A DNA stretch of 64,000 nt from an uncultured Sedimentitalea sp. (GCA_947504115.1 CANNGH010000004.1:186001-250000), one strand, 5' to 3'; shown: positions 43,813-54,530, counted from the stretch's first letter. Notes: a model not told the origin generated them from the sequence alone. A program made the numbers and translations.

Positions 43813-44742
43813 ATGGCTTTGTTGAACTTTCGCAAGCGCAAGGCTGCGCCCGCGATGCCGGTCAGTCCGCAGGTCGAGACGCTGATGCGCGGTTTTTCGA
43901 CCGAGGTGATGCCGCGCACCGCCGACAAGGTCGCGGATTTTCGTGAATTGCTGCCTGCGGGCACGCGCGTCTACATCGCCCATATCGACGGCACGCCGAT
44001 CGAGGACATGGTGCGCACGGCAAAACGTCTGACGGCGGACGGATTCGCGGTGATGCCGCATTTTCCCGCCCGTCTCATCGCCGACCGCGCCATGCTGGCG
44101 GACTGGATCGCCCGCTATCAGGGCGAGGCCGATGTGAAACAGGCGCTGGTGCTGGCGGGCGGCATGGCAAACCCGGCGGGCGATTTCCAAAACTCGATGC
44201 AACTGATGGACACCGGGCTGTTCGACAAGGCGGGATTCACGCGCCTTCATGTCGCCGGCCATCCCGAGGGCAACCGCGATATCGACCCCTCTGGCGGCAC
44301 CGAGACGTTGAACGATGCGCTGAAATGGAAACAGGAGTTTTCCGAACGCAGCGACGCCGAAATGGCGATCGTCACGCAATTCGCCTTCGAGGCGGCGCCG
44401 CTGATCGCCTGGGCCGAAGCCTTGCAGCACGCCGGCATAACGCTGCCGATCCACGTCGGGATCGCCGGACCGGCCCGATTGCAGACGCTGATCAAATACG
44501 CCGTCTCCTGCGGTGTGGGTGCATCGCTCAAAGTGCTGCAAAAACGGGCGCTGGATGTTACCAAGCTGGTTCTGCCTTACGAGCCGACCGAGATCATCGC
44601 CGATCTGGCCGCCTACAAGGCCGCCAATCCCGACAGCAACATCGTCAAACTTCATTTCTTCCCGCTGGGCGGCATCGCCGACAATGCGAGTTGGACCATG
44701 GCGCATGGCGGCAGCTCGGCCCGCCCTGATCTCGGCCGCTGA
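43813..44742 (+). CDS. Methylenetetrahydrofolate reductase family protein
   Basis: A 309-residue MetF-fold flavoprotein, expected to interconvert methylene- and methyl-tetrahydrofolate. Family features are RGFSTEVMPRTADKVADFRE at the N-terminus, the barrel segments FAVMPHFPARLIADRAML and GHPEGNRDIDP, and FAFEAAPLIAWAEALQ. ATG at 43813 has GGGAGG upstream. It is the divergent MetF subgroup found in catabolic C1 clusters, so it may run in the oxidative direction rather than supply methionine synthesis. Confidence 0.87.
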   Translation: MALLNFRKRKAAPAMPVSPQVETLMRGFSTEVMPRTADKVADFRELLPAGTRVYIAHIDGTPIEDMVRTAKRLTADGFAVMPHFPARLIADRAMLADWIARYQGEADVKQALVLAGGMANPAGDFQNSMQLMDTGLFDKAGFTRLHVAGHPEGNRDIDPSGGTETLNDALKWKQEFSERSDAEMAIVTQFAFEAAPLIAWAEALQHAGITLPIHVGIAGPARLQTLIKYAVSCGVGASLKVLQKRALDVTKLVLPYEPTEIIADLAAYKAANPDSNIVKLHFFPLGGIADNASWTMAHGGSSARPDLGR

Positions 44743-44752
44743 AAGGACGCAC

Positions 44753-45814
44753 ATGACGCGCACCATCGTCGAAAGCAGAACACGCACCGCGATCATCGGG
44801 TTCGATCAGCCCTTCTCCGTGATCGGCGAGCGGATCAATCCCACCGGGCGCAAGAAACTGGCGGCCGAGCTCGAGGCGGGCGATTTCTCGACCGTCGAAC
44901 AGGACGCGCTGGCGCAGGTGGCGGCCGGGGCCGGTGTGCTGGATGTGAATGCCGGTGTGGTCTATAACTCGAACCCCAACCCGAACGAGACCGAGCCGCC
45001 ACTGATGGTGAAAATCATCGAGTTGGTGCAGGGTCTGGTCGATGTGCCGTTGTGCATCGATTCCTCGGTGCCCGGCGCGCTGGAGGCCGGTTTGCAGGTT
45101 TGCGAGGGGCGGCCGCTTCTGAATTCGGTCACCGGCGAGGAGGAGCGGCTGGAAAAGATCCTGCCGTTGGTCAGGAAATACAACGTGCCGGTGGTGGCGA
45201 TCAGCAATGACGATACCGGCATCTCCGAAGACCCGGACGTGCGTTTCGCGGTGGCGAAAAAGATCGTCGAACGCGCGGCCGATTTCGGCATTCCCGCCCA
45301 TGACATCGTCGTCGATCCGCTGGTCATGCCGGTCGGCGCGATGGGAACGGCGGCGTTGCAGGTGTTTGCGCTGGTGCGCCGTCTCCGCACGGAACTGGGC
45401 GTGAACACCACCTGCGGCGCCTCCAACATCAGTTTCGGCCTGCCCAACCGGCACGGGATCAACAATGCGTTTTTGCCCATGGCGATAGCGGCTGGCATGA
45501 CCAGCGCCATCATGAACCCGGTCGCGTTGCCGGTGAAACAATCCGCAATCGCCGCGAAAAAGGCCGAGATCGCCGCCGCTGGCCTGATTCTACCAGAGGA
45601 TATGGACGACGAGACATTCGTGACGCTGTTCGGTATGGGGTCCATGGCGGCGCGGCCCGGCAGCGAGATGGAGGCGATCCGCGCCGCCAATTTCCTGACA
45701 GACCACGATCCGCATGGCAGCGCGTGGATCCGGTTCAACAAGCAGCCGGTGAAAGCCGAGCATGTGGGTCGTGGCCGGGCCGCGCGCAGCGGCGGGCGTC
45801 GCCGACGGGCCTGA
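44753..45814 (+). CDS. Methyltetrahydrofolate:corrinoid methyltransferase family protein
   Basis: A 353-residue pterin-binding TIM-barrel protein. It starts with PFSVIGERINPTGRKKLAAE, then VLDVNAGVVYNSNPNPNETE, VPLCIDSSVPGALEAGLQVC and LLNSVTGEEERLEKILPLV, the motifs of MeTr/DHPS-like enzymes. Such enzymes move methyl groups between a corrinoid protein and tetrahydrofolate. It follows the MetF-like gene by 10 bp, so together they could oxidise methyl groups taken from methylated substrates. The partner corrinoid protein is not in this window. The last 15 residues are Arg/Gly-rich. Confidence 0.88.
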   Translation: MTRTIVESRTRTAIIGFDQPFSVIGERINPTGRKKLAAELEAGDFSTVEQDALAQVAAGAGVLDVNAGVVYNSNPNPNETEPPLMVKIIELVQGLVDVPLCIDSSVPGALEAGLQVCEGRPLLNSVTGEEERLEKILPLVRKYNVPVVAISNDDTGISEDPDVRFAVAKKIVERAADFGIPAHDIVVDPLVMPVGAMGTAALQVFALVRRLRTELGVNTTCGASNISFGLPNRHGINNAFLPMAIAAGMTSAIMNPVALPVKQSAIAAKKAEIAAAGLILPEDMDDETFVTLFGMGSMAARPGSEMEAIRAANFLTDHDPHGSAWIRFNKQPVKAEHVGRGRAARSGGRRRRA

Positions 45815-45885
45815 ACTGATTTTTCTGGGATAATAATGACTTCTGGCAATGAATTACGCGGCGACCTTCGCGTCAGGTTGCGGCC

Positions 45886-47049
45886 ATGACACCGGCAGCG
45901 CGCGTGCAGGCCGCAATCGGCATTCTCGATGAATACCTGTCGGGCAAACCCGTCGAACAGGCGTTGACCGGCTGGGCGCGGCGCAGCCGCTATGCCGGGT
46001 CGGGCGACCGGGCGGCGGTGCGTGACCATGTGTTTGCCGCGTTGCGCAATCTGCGATCTTTTGCGGCACTCGGCGGCGCCATGTCGGGGCGTGGCCTGAT
46101 GCTGGGTGCGACGCGTGCGGCCGGTGAAGATGTCGATGCGGTGTTTTGCGGTGCGACCTACGCGCCCGCACCGCTGACGCCGATCGAACGCGCGGGCGGG
46201 CGCAATCCCGAACCGGGGGGCGAAGCGATGGATCTGCCTGACTGGCTGATCGGGCATTTCAAGCGGTCGCTGGGCGAGCGGGCCGAGGCGGTGGCGGAGA
46301 TGTTGAAACAGCGCGCGCCGGTGCATCTGCGGGTCAATACCGCAAAGGCGGATCGCGAGCACGCGCGGCGCCTGCTGCACGAGGACGGGATCGTTTGCGC
46401 TGTGCATCCCGCGGCGGATACGGCACTGGAGGTCGAGGAGGGCGCGCGCCGCATCCGCAATTCCCAGGCCTATCGCAGCGGTATTGTCGAACTTCAGGAT
46501 GGGGCCAGTCAGGCCGCGGTTCAGGCGTTGCCGTTGCGCGACGGGATGCGGGTTCTGGACTTCTGCGCCGGGGGCGGCGGCAAGACGCTGGCCATGGCCG
46601 CACGGGCGAAGCTTGCGCTGTTTGCCCATGACGAAAACCCGGCCCGCATGAGCGATCTGCCCGCCCGCGCCTTACGCGCCGGGACCGACGTGACGATATT
46701 GCAGCCAGACGATCCGCAGATTGCCGTCCCCTTCGATCTGGTTGTATGCGATGTTCCCTGTTCGGGAAGTGGCACATGGCGCCGCTCGCCAGAAGGAAAA
46801 TGGAAACTGACCCCGCAAACACTCGATGCGTTATGCGAGACGCAGGCGCAAATCTTGCGGCAGGCCGCGCGATTGGTCGCGCCGGGCGGGGTCTTGGCAT
46901 ATATGACCTGCTCGCTTATCGACATTGAAAACGAAGCACAGGTAGCGGATTTCAAAGAGGAAAACCGAGATTGGAAACTTCTGGAGACGACGTCATGGTC
47001 GCTCCTCGAAGGAACCGACGGCTTTTTTCTTGCGCAGTTCTCGCGATAA
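45886..47049 (+). CDS. RsmB/NOP family rRNA cytosine methyltransferase
   Basis: A 387-residue 5-methylcytosine methyltransferase acting on rRNA. A short N-terminal NusB-like domain (residues ~1-130) precedes the catalytic domain: SAM motif VLDFCAGGGGKTLAMAA, catalytic Cys in VVCDVPCSGSGTWRRSPEGK and the second Cys in AYMTCSLIDIENE. The two-cysteine layout is diagnostic. The GC content falls in the last 150 codons, which are richer in A and T than the rest. Confidence 0.92.
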   Translation: MTPAARVQAAIGILDEYLSGKPVEQALTGWARRSRYAGSGDRAAVRDHVFAALRNLRSFAALGGAMSGRGLMLGATRAAGEDVDAVFCGATYAPAPLTPIERAGGRNPEPGGEAMDLPDWLIGHFKRSLGERAEAVAEMLKQRAPVHLRVNTAKADREHARRLLHEDGIVCAVHPAADTALEVEEGARRIRNSQAYRSGIVELQDGASQAAVQALPLRDGMRVLDFCAGGGGKTLAMAARAKLALFAHDENPARMSDLPARALRAGTDVTILQPDDPQIAVPFDLVVCDVPCSGSGTWRRSPEGKWKLTPQTLDALCETQAQILRQAARLVAPGGVLAYMTCSLIDIENEAQVADFKEENRDWKLLETTSWSLLEGTDGFFLAQFSR

Positions 47050-47151
47050 AATTGGCCGAACAACAACTTTGACGTGTATTTCGATCTTAACTCGGGTTTA
47101 ACCTCTGCGGCACAATCCTGACGTATTGATTCCCGCCGTGACGGAGCCTTG

Positions 47152-49458
47152 ATGTCCACCACGCTTGCCAGTCCTGTCCGCGATCCTCGCTCGGGTGCGC
47201 CCGACCGGCTGTCTCTTGTCGCGGGCCTGGCCGTGGCGACGGCCCTGGTGCTGGTCGGGTCGTTTCTGGCGCCGGCGGGCCTGGCGGCACGCGTGTTCAT
47301 CATCGCGGGAGGCACGGTGGCCCTGGTCGTGATAGTGCTGGCGGCGCGTGCGCATGTCGCGCGGCGCAGCCACCGCCGCGCGACCGAGCTTCTGACAGGC
47401 TTCATCGAAAAGGATGCCACGCCCAGTTTCGTGACCGACGAGGACGGCCAGATACAGGCTGGCAACGCCGCCGCGTGCGTGCAGTTCGGCGAGACCGAAG
47501 GCGACACCCTCGCCGCCGCGTTGCGGGCCTTTTTCGCCAATCCATCGGCCGTGCTCTATCGGTTGCAGTGTCGCGCCAAACTCGACGGCGCTGCGCGCGA
47601 GGACGTGGTGACGCGGCAGGGACATCTGCGGCTTGCGGTGCACCTGATGGGCGATCAGGGATTTCTCTGGCGGATCGAAGCAATGCCGGCACGACCCGGC
47701 GCAACGCGGGGCGCCGAGACCCTGCCGCTGGCAATGGTCACGCTGGGCCGCTCGGGCGCGGTTCTCTACATGAACGAAGCTGCCCGCCAGTTGACCGGCG
47801 GCCGGGTCAAGACACTGGACCGGATGTTCGTGACTCTTCCGGTGCGATCCGGAGCGATCAATACCCTCAGCACGGCGGACGGGCCACGCGAGGTCATCGT
47901 CGCGGAACATGACAATGTCGGCGGGCGTCGGGAGATGTTCTTCATCCCCGTGCAGGGTTCCGGCGTCTCGGAAAGGGACGCGTTTCTGGACAGCCTGCCC
48001 GTCGCGATGATCAAGGTGACCCCCGATGGTGAAATTCTGCGCGCGAACCGGCAGGCGCACCGCCTGACCGGTCTGGACCTGGTCCCGGGCGCGACATTGG
48101 ATGACATCATGCAGGGGCTGGGCCGCCCCGTGGCCGACTGGCTGCATGAATCCGCTGCCGGACAGGCCATCCATCAATCCGAGTTTCTGCGCCTGACCCG
48201 CCCTGATCGGGAAATGTTCGTTCAGGTCACGCTGAATCCCGTCACCGAAGGCGGTCAGCCCCGCCTCATTGCCGTTCTGAACGATGCGACCGAACTGAAA
48301 ACGCTTGAGGCGCAGTTCGTGCAAAGCCAGAAAATGCAGGCCATCGGGCAGTTGGCCGGCGGTGTCGCGCATGATTTCAACAACCTTCTGACGGCGATTT
48401 CGGGGCATTGCGATCTGCTTTTGCTGCGCCACGACCAAGGCGATCAGGATTACGGAGATCTTGTGCAGATCCACCAGAACGCCAACCGCGCGGCGGCTCT
48501 CGTCAGCCAGCTTCTGGCGTTTTCGCGCAAGCAGACCCTGCGGCCCGAGACACTGGATCTGCGCGATACGCTGTCGGATCTGACGCATCTTCTGAACCGG
48601 CTGGTGGGCGAGCGGGTGACCCTGACGCTGAGCCACGAACCGGTATTGCGTCGGATCAAAGCCGACAAGCGCCAGTTGGAGCAGGTCTTGATGAATCTGG
48701 TGGTCAACGCCCGCGACGCCATGCCCGAGGGCGGCGAGATACGGATCGACACGCAGGTGCTGCATTTCGACGCGCCGCTAAAGCGGGATCGGGCGACTGT
48801 GCCGGCAGGCGAATATGTCACGGTGCGGGTGAGCGATCATGGCACGGGCATCCCGCGCGACAAGCTGCACCAGATATTCGAGCCATTCTACACCACCAAG
48901 CGCACCGGCGAGGGCACCGGTCTTGGCCTGCCGACCGCCTATGGCATCATCAAGCAGTCCGGCGGCTTCATTTTCGTGGACAGCGAGCAAGGCAAGGGAA
49001 CGACCTTCCTGCTGTATTTTCCGGTCCATGAGGGGGTGGAAGATGACGTTCCGGCGGACCGGGCACCTGCCGTCGCGGCACCGCCCAAACACGGCGAAGG
49101 AGTCGTCCTTCTGGTCGAGGACGAAGCGCCCGTGCGCGCGTTCGCCTCGCGGGCGCTGCGCCTGCGTGGATATACCGTTCTCGAGGCGGAATCGGCGGAA
49201 GATGCTCTGCGCTTGCTGGACGAGCCCGATCTGAGCGTCGATGTGTTCGTGACCGATGTCGTGATGCCAGGCATGGATGGACCGAGTTGGGTACGCAAGG
49301 CACGGGAAACTCGTCCCGATGTACGTGTGGTGTTCGTTTCCGGCTATGCCGAGGGCGCATTCGGTGATTCGCAGCCCGCCGTGCCCAATTCGGTTTTCCT
49401 GCCCAAGCCGTTCTCCCTGAATCAGTTGACGGAAACGGTGCATCAGCAACTGCATTGA
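47152..49458 (+). CDS. cckA: Hybrid sensor histidine kinase CckA
   Basis: CckA feeds phosphate through ChpT to CtrA, which controls motility and cell-cycle genes in alphaproteobacteria. The 768-residue protein has two N-terminal helices (residues ~25-65), PAS-like domains around 80-330, the HisKA box LAGGVAHDFNNLLTAISGHC, an ATPase domain (NLVVNARDAMPEGGEI, GTGIPRDKL, GEGTGLGLPTAYGI) and a receiver domain (VLLVEDEAPVRAFAS, phospho-acceptor Asp in FVTDVVMPGMDG, Lys in FLPKPFS). ATG at 47152 directly follows an in-frame TTG. Confidence 0.93.
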   Translation: MSTTLASPVRDPRSGAPDRLSLVAGLAVATALVLVGSFLAPAGLAARVFIIAGGTVALVVIVLAARAHVARRSHRRATELLTGFIEKDATPSFVTDEDGQIQAGNAAACVQFGETEGDTLAAALRAFFANPSAVLYRLQCRAKLDGAAREDVVTRQGHLRLAVHLMGDQGFLWRIEAMPARPGATRGAETLPLAMVTLGRSGAVLYMNEAARQLTGGRVKTLDRMFVTLPVRSGAINTLSTADGPREVIVAEHDNVGGRREMFFIPVQGSGVSERDAFLDSLPVAMIKVTPDGEILRANRQAHRLTGLDLVPGATLDDIMQGLGRPVADWLHESAAGQAIHQSEFLRLTRPDREMFVQVTLNPVTEGGQPRLIAVLNDATELKTLEAQFVQSQKMQAIGQLAGGVAHDFNNLLTAISGHCDLLLLRHDQGDQDYGDLVQIHQNANRAAALVSQLLAFSRKQTLRPETLDLRDTLSDLTHLLNRLVGERVTLTLSHEPVLRRIKADKRQLEQVLMNLVVNARDAMPEGGEIRIDTQVLHFDAPLKRDRATVPAGEYVTVRVSDHGTGIPRDKLHQIFEPFYTTKRTGEGTGLGLPTAYGIIKQSGGFIFVDSEQGKGTTFLLYFPVHEGVEDDVPADRAPAVAAPPKHGEGVVLLVEDEAPVRAFASRALRLRGYTVLEAESAEDALRLLDEPDLSVDVFVTDVVMPGMDGPSWVRKARETRPDVRVVFVSGYAEGAFGDSQPAVPNSVFLPKPFSLNQLTETVHQQLH

Positions 49459-49470
49459 GCCGATGCGGGT

Positions 49471-50061
49471 TCAGATCGATTCATAAAGCGCGAAGTCCGC
49501 CGCGCATTTGCGCCGGTATTCGCGCTCGACCTCCGGCGATAGGATCAAGGTCATCTCGGGTGACACATTCTCGCGCGGGGGCCAAAGATCAATTCCCAAG
49601 CGGTTTGCGAGGAAAGCGTTCAGAAGGTCGGGCTGTTCGTACCGGAAAAGATGCGTGACCGCAGTGCCGTTCGGGCGCGGCTCCAGAAATTTGGCCTGAC
49701 TGCCCACATTGGCAAAGCCGGGTGGGTTTCCCTTCGAATAGGCCCGGACAAAGTCGTCAAAACTGATACCGTGAGTTGAATTGGTCTTGCCGATCATGAA
49801 CGGCCTGCGCCGGTAGCGATACCAGCTGCCCAGCCAGCTGATCGGTTCGCGCATCACGGCCAGAGTCTCCATCTCGGTGTTGCAGACCTTTTCGAACATC
49901 GGCCGGAAAAACCGGTTATAGCGATAGACCGGTGCGTGCTTGAGTTCGGGCGGATTGGTTATGACCATATCGGCCCGCGCCGCCAGAGCGGTCTCATAGG
50001 CCGTCGTCCCGGTTTTAGGAACGGCAAGGAAAACCAGCCGTTCCTTGAAAAAAGCAAGCAT
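49471..50061 (-). CDS. Sulfotransferase-fold protein
   Basis: A 196-residue protein with FLAVPKTGTTAYETALAARA near the N-terminus, the 5'-phosphosulfate-binding loop of PAPS-dependent sulfotransferases, and VMREPISWLGSWYRYRRRP as the 3'-phosphate-binding segment. Substrate unknown. Bacterial members of this short type are often near surface-polysaccharide genes, but here it stands alone between cckA and recA, convergent to cckA with a 12-bp gap. No signal peptide. Confidence 0.83.
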   Translation of the reverse strand: MLAFFKERLVFLAVPKTGTTAYETALAARADMVITNPPELKHAPVYRYNRFFRPMFEKVCNTEMETLAVMREPISWLGSWYRYRRRPFMIGKTNSTHGISFDDFVRAYSKGNPPGFANVGSQAKFLEPRPNGTAVTHLFRYEQPDLLNAFLANRLGIDLWPPRENVSPEMTLILSPEVEREYRRKCAADFALYESI

Positions 50062-50182
50062 TTGCGGGGCCTTTCAGCGTCGGTTGCGGATTGGCGATCA
50101 TCTAAATATCTTCTTAACCCATTTCGGAAAGAGTTGTGCAAGGCATAATTCCATTGCAATGTTCACCGTTTTCCCCCACAAG

Positions 50183-50197
50183 GAACGGGAGGTGAAC
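50183..50197 (+). promoter_or_regulatory. SOS (LexA) box before recA
   Basis: GAAC-GGGAGGT-GAAC is an exact GAAC-N7-GAAC direct repeat, the LexA recognition form known for alphaproteobacteria. It lies 55 bp before the recA ATG, consistent with damage-inducible transcription. Confidence 0.85.
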
Positions 50198-50251
50198 AAA
50201 GCAGCGATTGCCGCCCGGATGCGGGTGTGTCAATAAAAGGACAGACAGGAC

Positions 50252-51322
50252 ATGGCGGATCTTTTGACGATGGATACGAAGAAAAACGCGGACAAGCAGA
50301 AGGCACTGGACAGCGCGCTGGCCCAGATCGAACGGCAGTTCGGCAAAGGCTCGATCATGAAGCTGGGTGACGAGGGCGCGATCCAGCAGGTCGAGGCCAG
50401 TTCCACAGGGTCGCTGGGCCTTGATATCGCGCTGGGGATCGGCGGCCTGCCGATGGGGCGCATCGTCGAAATCTACGGTCCCGAAAGTTCCGGCAAGACG
50501 ACTCTGACCCTGCATTGCGTCGCCGAACAGCAGAAACGCGGCGGGGTCTGCGCCTTTGTCGATGCCGAACACGCGCTGGACCCCCAATATGCCCGCAAGC
50601 TGGGTGTGGATATCGACGAGTTGCTGATCAGCCAACCCGATACCGGCGAGCAGGCGCTGGAAATCACCGACACGCTGGTGCGCTCGGGCGCGGTGAATAT
50701 GGTGATCGTCGATTCGGTCGCCGCGCTTACGCCGAAGTCCGAGCTTGAAGGTGACATGGGCGACAGCAGTGTCGGTGTGCAGGCCCGTTTGATGAGTCAG
50801 GCAATGCGCAAGCTGACCGGCTCCATCAGCCGTTCGAATTGCATGGTGATCTTCATCAACCAGATCCGGATGAAGATCGGCGTGATGTTCGGCAGCCCCG
50901 AAACAACGTCCGGCGGCAATGCGCTGAAATTCTATTCCTCGGTTCGTCTGGACATCCGCCGCATCGGTTCGATCAAGGACCGGGACGAGGTCGTCGGAAA
51001 TGCCACCCGCGTCAAGGTGGTCAAGAACAAGGTCGCGCCGCCCTTCAAGCAGGTGGAATTCGACATCATGTTCGGCGAGGGCATCTCCAAGATGGGCGAA
51101 CTGCTCGATCTGGGGGTGAAAGCTGGAGTAGTGGCGAAGTCGGGTTCGTGGATGAGCTATGGCGACGAACGCATCGGGCAGGGGCGCGAAAACGCCAAAC
51201 AGTTCCTGCGAGACAACCCCGCCATCGCCATCGAGATCGAAGATAAGATCCGCGCGGCACACGGTCTGGATTTCAGCGCGCCGGAAACGTCGCAAACATC
51301 GGATGATATTCTCGAGGCGTGA
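50252..51322 (+). CDS. recA: Recombinase RecA
   Basis: RecA forms filaments on single-stranded DNA for strand exchange and stimulates LexA self-cleavage. The 356 residues include Walker [11 protein letters not shown], Walker [20 protein letters not shown], and the conserved [19 protein letters not shown] loop. Start [16 protein letters not shown] with AAAGGACAGACAGGAC upstream. An SOS box lies in the promoter. alaS follows 173 bp later with no gene between; this gap holds no clear terminator. Confidence 0.98.
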   Translation: MADLLTMDTKKNADKQKALDSALAQIERQFGKGSIMKLGDEGAIQQVEASSTGSLGLDIALGIGGLPMGRIVEIYGPESSGKTTLTLHCVAEQQKRGGVCAFVDAEHALDPQYARKLGVDIDELLISQPDTGEQALEITDTLVRSGAVNMVIVDSVAALTPKSELEGDMGDSSVGVQARLMSQAMRKLTGSISRSNCMVIFINQIRMKIGVMFGSPETTSGGNALKFYSSVRLDIRRIGSIKDRDEVVGNATRVKVVKNKVAPPFKQVEFDIMFGEGISKMGELLDLGVKAGVVAKSGSWMSYGDERIGQGRENAKQFLRDNPAIAIEIEDKIRAAHGLDFSAPETSQTSDDILEA

Positions 51323-51495
51323 CGCGCGTCGATTTCACAGCCATGTGCGCCGATGATGTTGTGATCCGGGATATGCGGCAAGGGAGCGGCGGTCGTTGCT
51401 CTCTTGCCGGTGTCCGTTGTGGGCCGGACCGGTGGACAGGGCGCTGCGCCGCCGTTATGTGAGCGAGATAAAATCCAACTCGTGAGAGTCCGCCA

Positions 51496-54156
51496 ATGCC
51501 TACGCTGAACGACATCCGCTCGAGCTTCCTGAACTATTTCGAGAAGCAAGGTCACGAGATCGTGGAGTCCGGACCGCTGGTGCCGCGCAACGATCCGACG
51601 TTGATGTTCACGAATTCGGGCATGGTGCAGTTCAAGAACCTGTTTACCGGGGTCGAGCATCGCGATTACAGCCGGGCCGCCACCGCGCAGAAATGCGTGC
51701 GTGCCGGAGGCAAGCACAACGATCTGGACAATGTCGGCTACACCGCACGTCACCACACGTTTTTCGAGATGCTGGGCAATTTCAGCTTTGGCGATTATTT
51801 CAAATCCGAGGCGATTCCATTTGCCTGGGAACTGATCACCAAGGAACTGGAGATTCCGAAAGACCGCTTGCTCGTCACGGTCTATCACACGGATGACGAG
51901 GCGGCGGATATCTGGAAAAAGGTCGCGGGCCTGCCCGATGACCGCATCCTGCGGATCGCGACGGACGACAACTTCTGGTCGATGGGCGCGACCGGCCCCT
52001 GCGGTCCATGTTCCGAGATATTTTTCGATCATGGCGAACAATATTGGGGCGGACCGCCGGGCAGTCCGGAGGAGGATGGCGACCGGTTCGTCGAGATCTG
52101 GAACCTGGTGTTCATGCAATACGAACAGTTCGCCGACGGCTCTCGTCGGGAACTGGAGGCCCAGAGCATCGACACGGGCATGGGCATTGAGCGGGTCGCT
52201 GCGTTGTTGCAGGGCACCAACGACAACTACGCGACCGACCTGATGCGCGCGCTGATCGAGGCCAGCGCGGATGTGACCGACACCGATCCGGATGGGCCCG
52301 GCCGGATGCATCACCGGGTGATCGCGGATCATCTGCGATCGACATCTTTCCTGCTGGCCGATGGGGTCATGCCGTCCAATGACGGGCGCGGCTATGTGCT
52401 GCGCCGGATCATGCGACGTGCAATGCGGCATGCGCATCTTCTGGGTGCGGCCGATCCCGTGATGTACAGGCTGGTGCCGGCTCTGGTGCGGCAGATGGGC
52501 GCGGCCTATCCCGAATTGGGGCGTGCGCAACCGTTGATCGAAGAAACGCTGAAACTGGAGGAAACCCGGTTCAAGCAGACCCTCGAGCGCGGCCTGAAGC
52601 TGCTTGACGATGAACTGACGGACCTGCCCGAAGGCGCCGCGCTGCCGGGTGCAGCGGCGTTCAAGCTTTATGATACATACGGGTTCCCCTTGGATCTCAC
52701 GCAGGATGCCTTACGCGAACAGGGGCGCGGTGTGGATGTCGAAGGGTTCGATACTGCGATGGCCGAACAAAAGGCCAAGGCGCGCGCCGCGTGGGTCGGA
52801 TCGGGCGAGACGGCCGACGCGACCGTGTGGTTCGATGTGGCCGAGACACATGGGCCGACGGATTTTCTGGGCTATGATACCGAAACCGCCGAAGGCCAGA
52901 TCGTTGCCCTGTTTCGTGACGGTGTCGAGGCGGACAAGGCGGTAAAGGGCGAAAAGGTCCAACTCGCACTGAACCAGACCCCGTTCTATGCCGAGGCAGG
53001 CGGTCAGATCGGCGATAGCGGACTGATCCGGACCGAGACCGGCACCGCCCGCGTAAACGATACCCGCAAGACCGCCGGCGTATTCGTTCATTTCGCCGAT
53101 GTGATCGAGGGCGAGATATCGCGCGGCAGTGCCGCCACGCTGGAAGTGGATCACGCTCGGCGCAACGCGATCCGGGCCAATCATTCGGCGACACATCTAT
53201 TGCACGAGGCATTGCGCGAACGGCTGGGCGATCATGTCTCGCAGCGCGGTTCGCTGAACGCCGAGGATCGTTTGCGGTTCGATTTTAGCCACAACGCCGC
53301 CCTGAGCGCGGTGGAGATGATGCAGGTGCAGGACGATGTGAACGCCCTGATCCGTCAGAATGCGCCGGTGGAAACGCGGATCATGACTCCGGACGATGCG
53401 CGTGATCTGGGGGCGCAGGCGCTGTTCGGCGAAAAATACGGCGATGAGGTGCGCGTGGTATCGATGGGTCGACAGGACGGATCGGGCAAGGGCAGCGACG
53501 GGCGAACCTATTCGATCGAACTCTGCGGCGGCACGCATGTGCGTCAGACGGGCGATATCGGACTGTTCGTCCTGTTGGGCGACAGCGCGTCGAGCGCCGG
53601 TGTGCGGCGGATCGAGGCGCTGACCGGACAGGAGGCGCTGCGGCATCTGGGCGCGCAGGGAGCGGCATTGGCCGAAACGGCGCGGTTGCTGAAAACCCAT
53701 GGCACGGAGGTTCCCGACCGGGTGCGCGCGTTGCTGGAAGAACGTCGGGCGCTGGACAACGAGCTCGCGCAATTGCGCCGGGAGCTGGCGTTGTCGGGTG
53801 GCGGTCGCAATGCGCCCGAGATCCGCGAGATCGACGGCGTCAAACTGATCGCGCAGGTGGTGAGCGGCGTGACTGGCAAGGATCTTCCCGCATTGATCGA
53901 CGAGCACAAGGCGCAACTGGGCAGCGGTGCGGTATTGCTGATCGCCGATGCCGGGGGCAAGGCCGCGGTGGCCGCGGGCGTCACACGGGATCTGACGGAT
54001 CGGCTTTCGGCGGTCGATCTGGTTCGGGCGGCGGTCGGCGAACTGGGTGGAAAAGGTGGCGGCGGTCGGCCTGACATGGCCCAGGGTGGGGGAAGGGACA
54101 TTGCAAATGCCGAGGCCGCGATCGCTGCGGCGCAGGCGGTATTGGAGGAGGGGTGA
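51496..54156 (+). CDS. alaS: Alanyl-tRNA synthetase
   Basis: Charges tRNA-Ala. At 886 residues it is full length: class II core with [15 protein letters not shown] and [20 protein letters not shown], the editing domain with the zinc motif [11 protein letters not shown] and CGGTHV, and a C-terminal C-Ala domain ending in [16 protein letters not shown]. recA-alaS adjacency is common in bacteria. The DUF1330 gene begins 3 bp after its stop. Confidence 0.98.
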   Translation: MPTLNDIRSSFLNYFEKQGHEIVESGPLVPRNDPTLMFTNSGMVQFKNLFTGVEHRDYSRAATAQKCVRAGGKHNDLDNVGYTARHHTFFEMLGNFSFGDYFKSEAIPFAWELITKELEIPKDRLLVTVYHTDDEAADIWKKVAGLPDDRILRIATDDNFWSMGATGPCGPCSEIFFDHGEQYWGGPPGSPEEDGDRFVEIWNLVFMQYEQFADGSRRELEAQSIDTGMGIERVAALLQGTNDNYATDLMRALIEASADVTDTDPDGPGRMHHRVIADHLRSTSFLLADGVMPSNDGRGYVLRRIMRRAMRHAHLLGAADPVMYRLVPALVRQMGAAYPELGRAQPLIEETLKLEETRFKQTLERGLKLLDDELTDLPEGAALPGAAAFKLYDTYGFPLDLTQDALREQGRGVDVEGFDTAMAEQKAKARAAWVGSGETADATVWFDVAETHGPTDFLGYDTETAEGQIVALFRDGVEADKAVKGEKVQLALNQTPFYAEAGGQIGDSGLIRTETGTARVNDTRKTAGVFVHFADVIEGEISRGSAATLEVDHARRNAIRANHSATHLLHEALRERLGDHVSQRGSLNAEDRLRFDFSHNAALSAVEMMQVQDDVNALIRQNAPVETRIMTPDDARDLGAQALFGEKYGDEVRVVSMGRQDGSGKGSDGRTYSIELCGGTHVRQTGDIGLFVLLGDSASSAGVRRIEALTGQEALRHLGAQGAALAETARLLKTHGTEVPDRVRALLEERRALDNELAQLRRELALSGGGRNAPEIREIDGVKLIAQVVSGVTGKDLPALIDEHKAQLGSGAVLLIADAGGKAAVAAGVTRDLTDRLSAVDLVRAAVGELGGKGGGGRPDMAQGGGRDIANAEAAIAAAQAVLEEG

Positions 54157-54159
54157 AAC

Positions 54160-54447
54160 ATGGGCGCTCTCTGGATTTCGCACGTCACCGTCACCGATGA
54201 CGAGGCATATGCAAAATATGCCGCTCTGGCGAGCAAGGCGATTGCTGCCCATGGTGGCACTTTCATTGCGCGGGGCGGCCGCTTTGTGCAACTGGAAGGA
54301 CGCGAACGGCCGCGCAATGTGGTGGTGCGGTTTCCCGACGTCGAGACGGCGGAAAAATGTTACCGGTCCGAACTGTATCAAAGCGCACTGAGCCATGCGC
54401 GCGGCGCGTCGGAGCGGGAGTTGCTGATCGTGGAGACCGTCGAATAG
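54160..54447 (+). CDS. DUF1330 family protein
   Basis: A 95-residue dimeric alpha-beta-barrel (ferredoxin-like) protein: GALWISHVTVTDDEAYAKYA, then AAHGGTFIARGGRFVQLEGR and NVVVRFPDVETAEKCYRSE, all diagnostic for DUF1330. Function unknown. It starts 3 bp after alaS with GGAGGAGG upstream and is probably co-transcribed. Confidence 0.9.
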   Translation: MGALWISHVTVTDDEAYAKYAALASKAIAAHGGTFIARGGRFVQLEGRERPRNVVVRFPDVETAEKCYRSELYQSALSHARGASERELLIVETVE

Positions 54448-54483
54448 GCGCTCGTACGCAGCCGGAAGTGCCCGTTGGCAACG

Positions 54484-54530
54484 CGCGGACGCCTCCGGCG
54501 GGGGTATTTGGCGAAAGTGGAAAGACGGGC
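54484..54530. repeat. Intergenic GC-rich repeat, copy 4
   Basis: GACGCCTCCGGCGGGGGTAT then TTGGCGAAAGTGGAAAGACG. It lies between the convergent DUF1330 and typA genes. The GCCTCCGGCGGGGGTATTTG...AAGTGGAAAG core is the clearest version of the family. Confidence 0.75.

Noticed and set aside
51323-51495. T-box or other riboswitch before alaS
   Set aside because: No T-box sequence or conserved aptamer pattern could be seen in the 173-bp leader.
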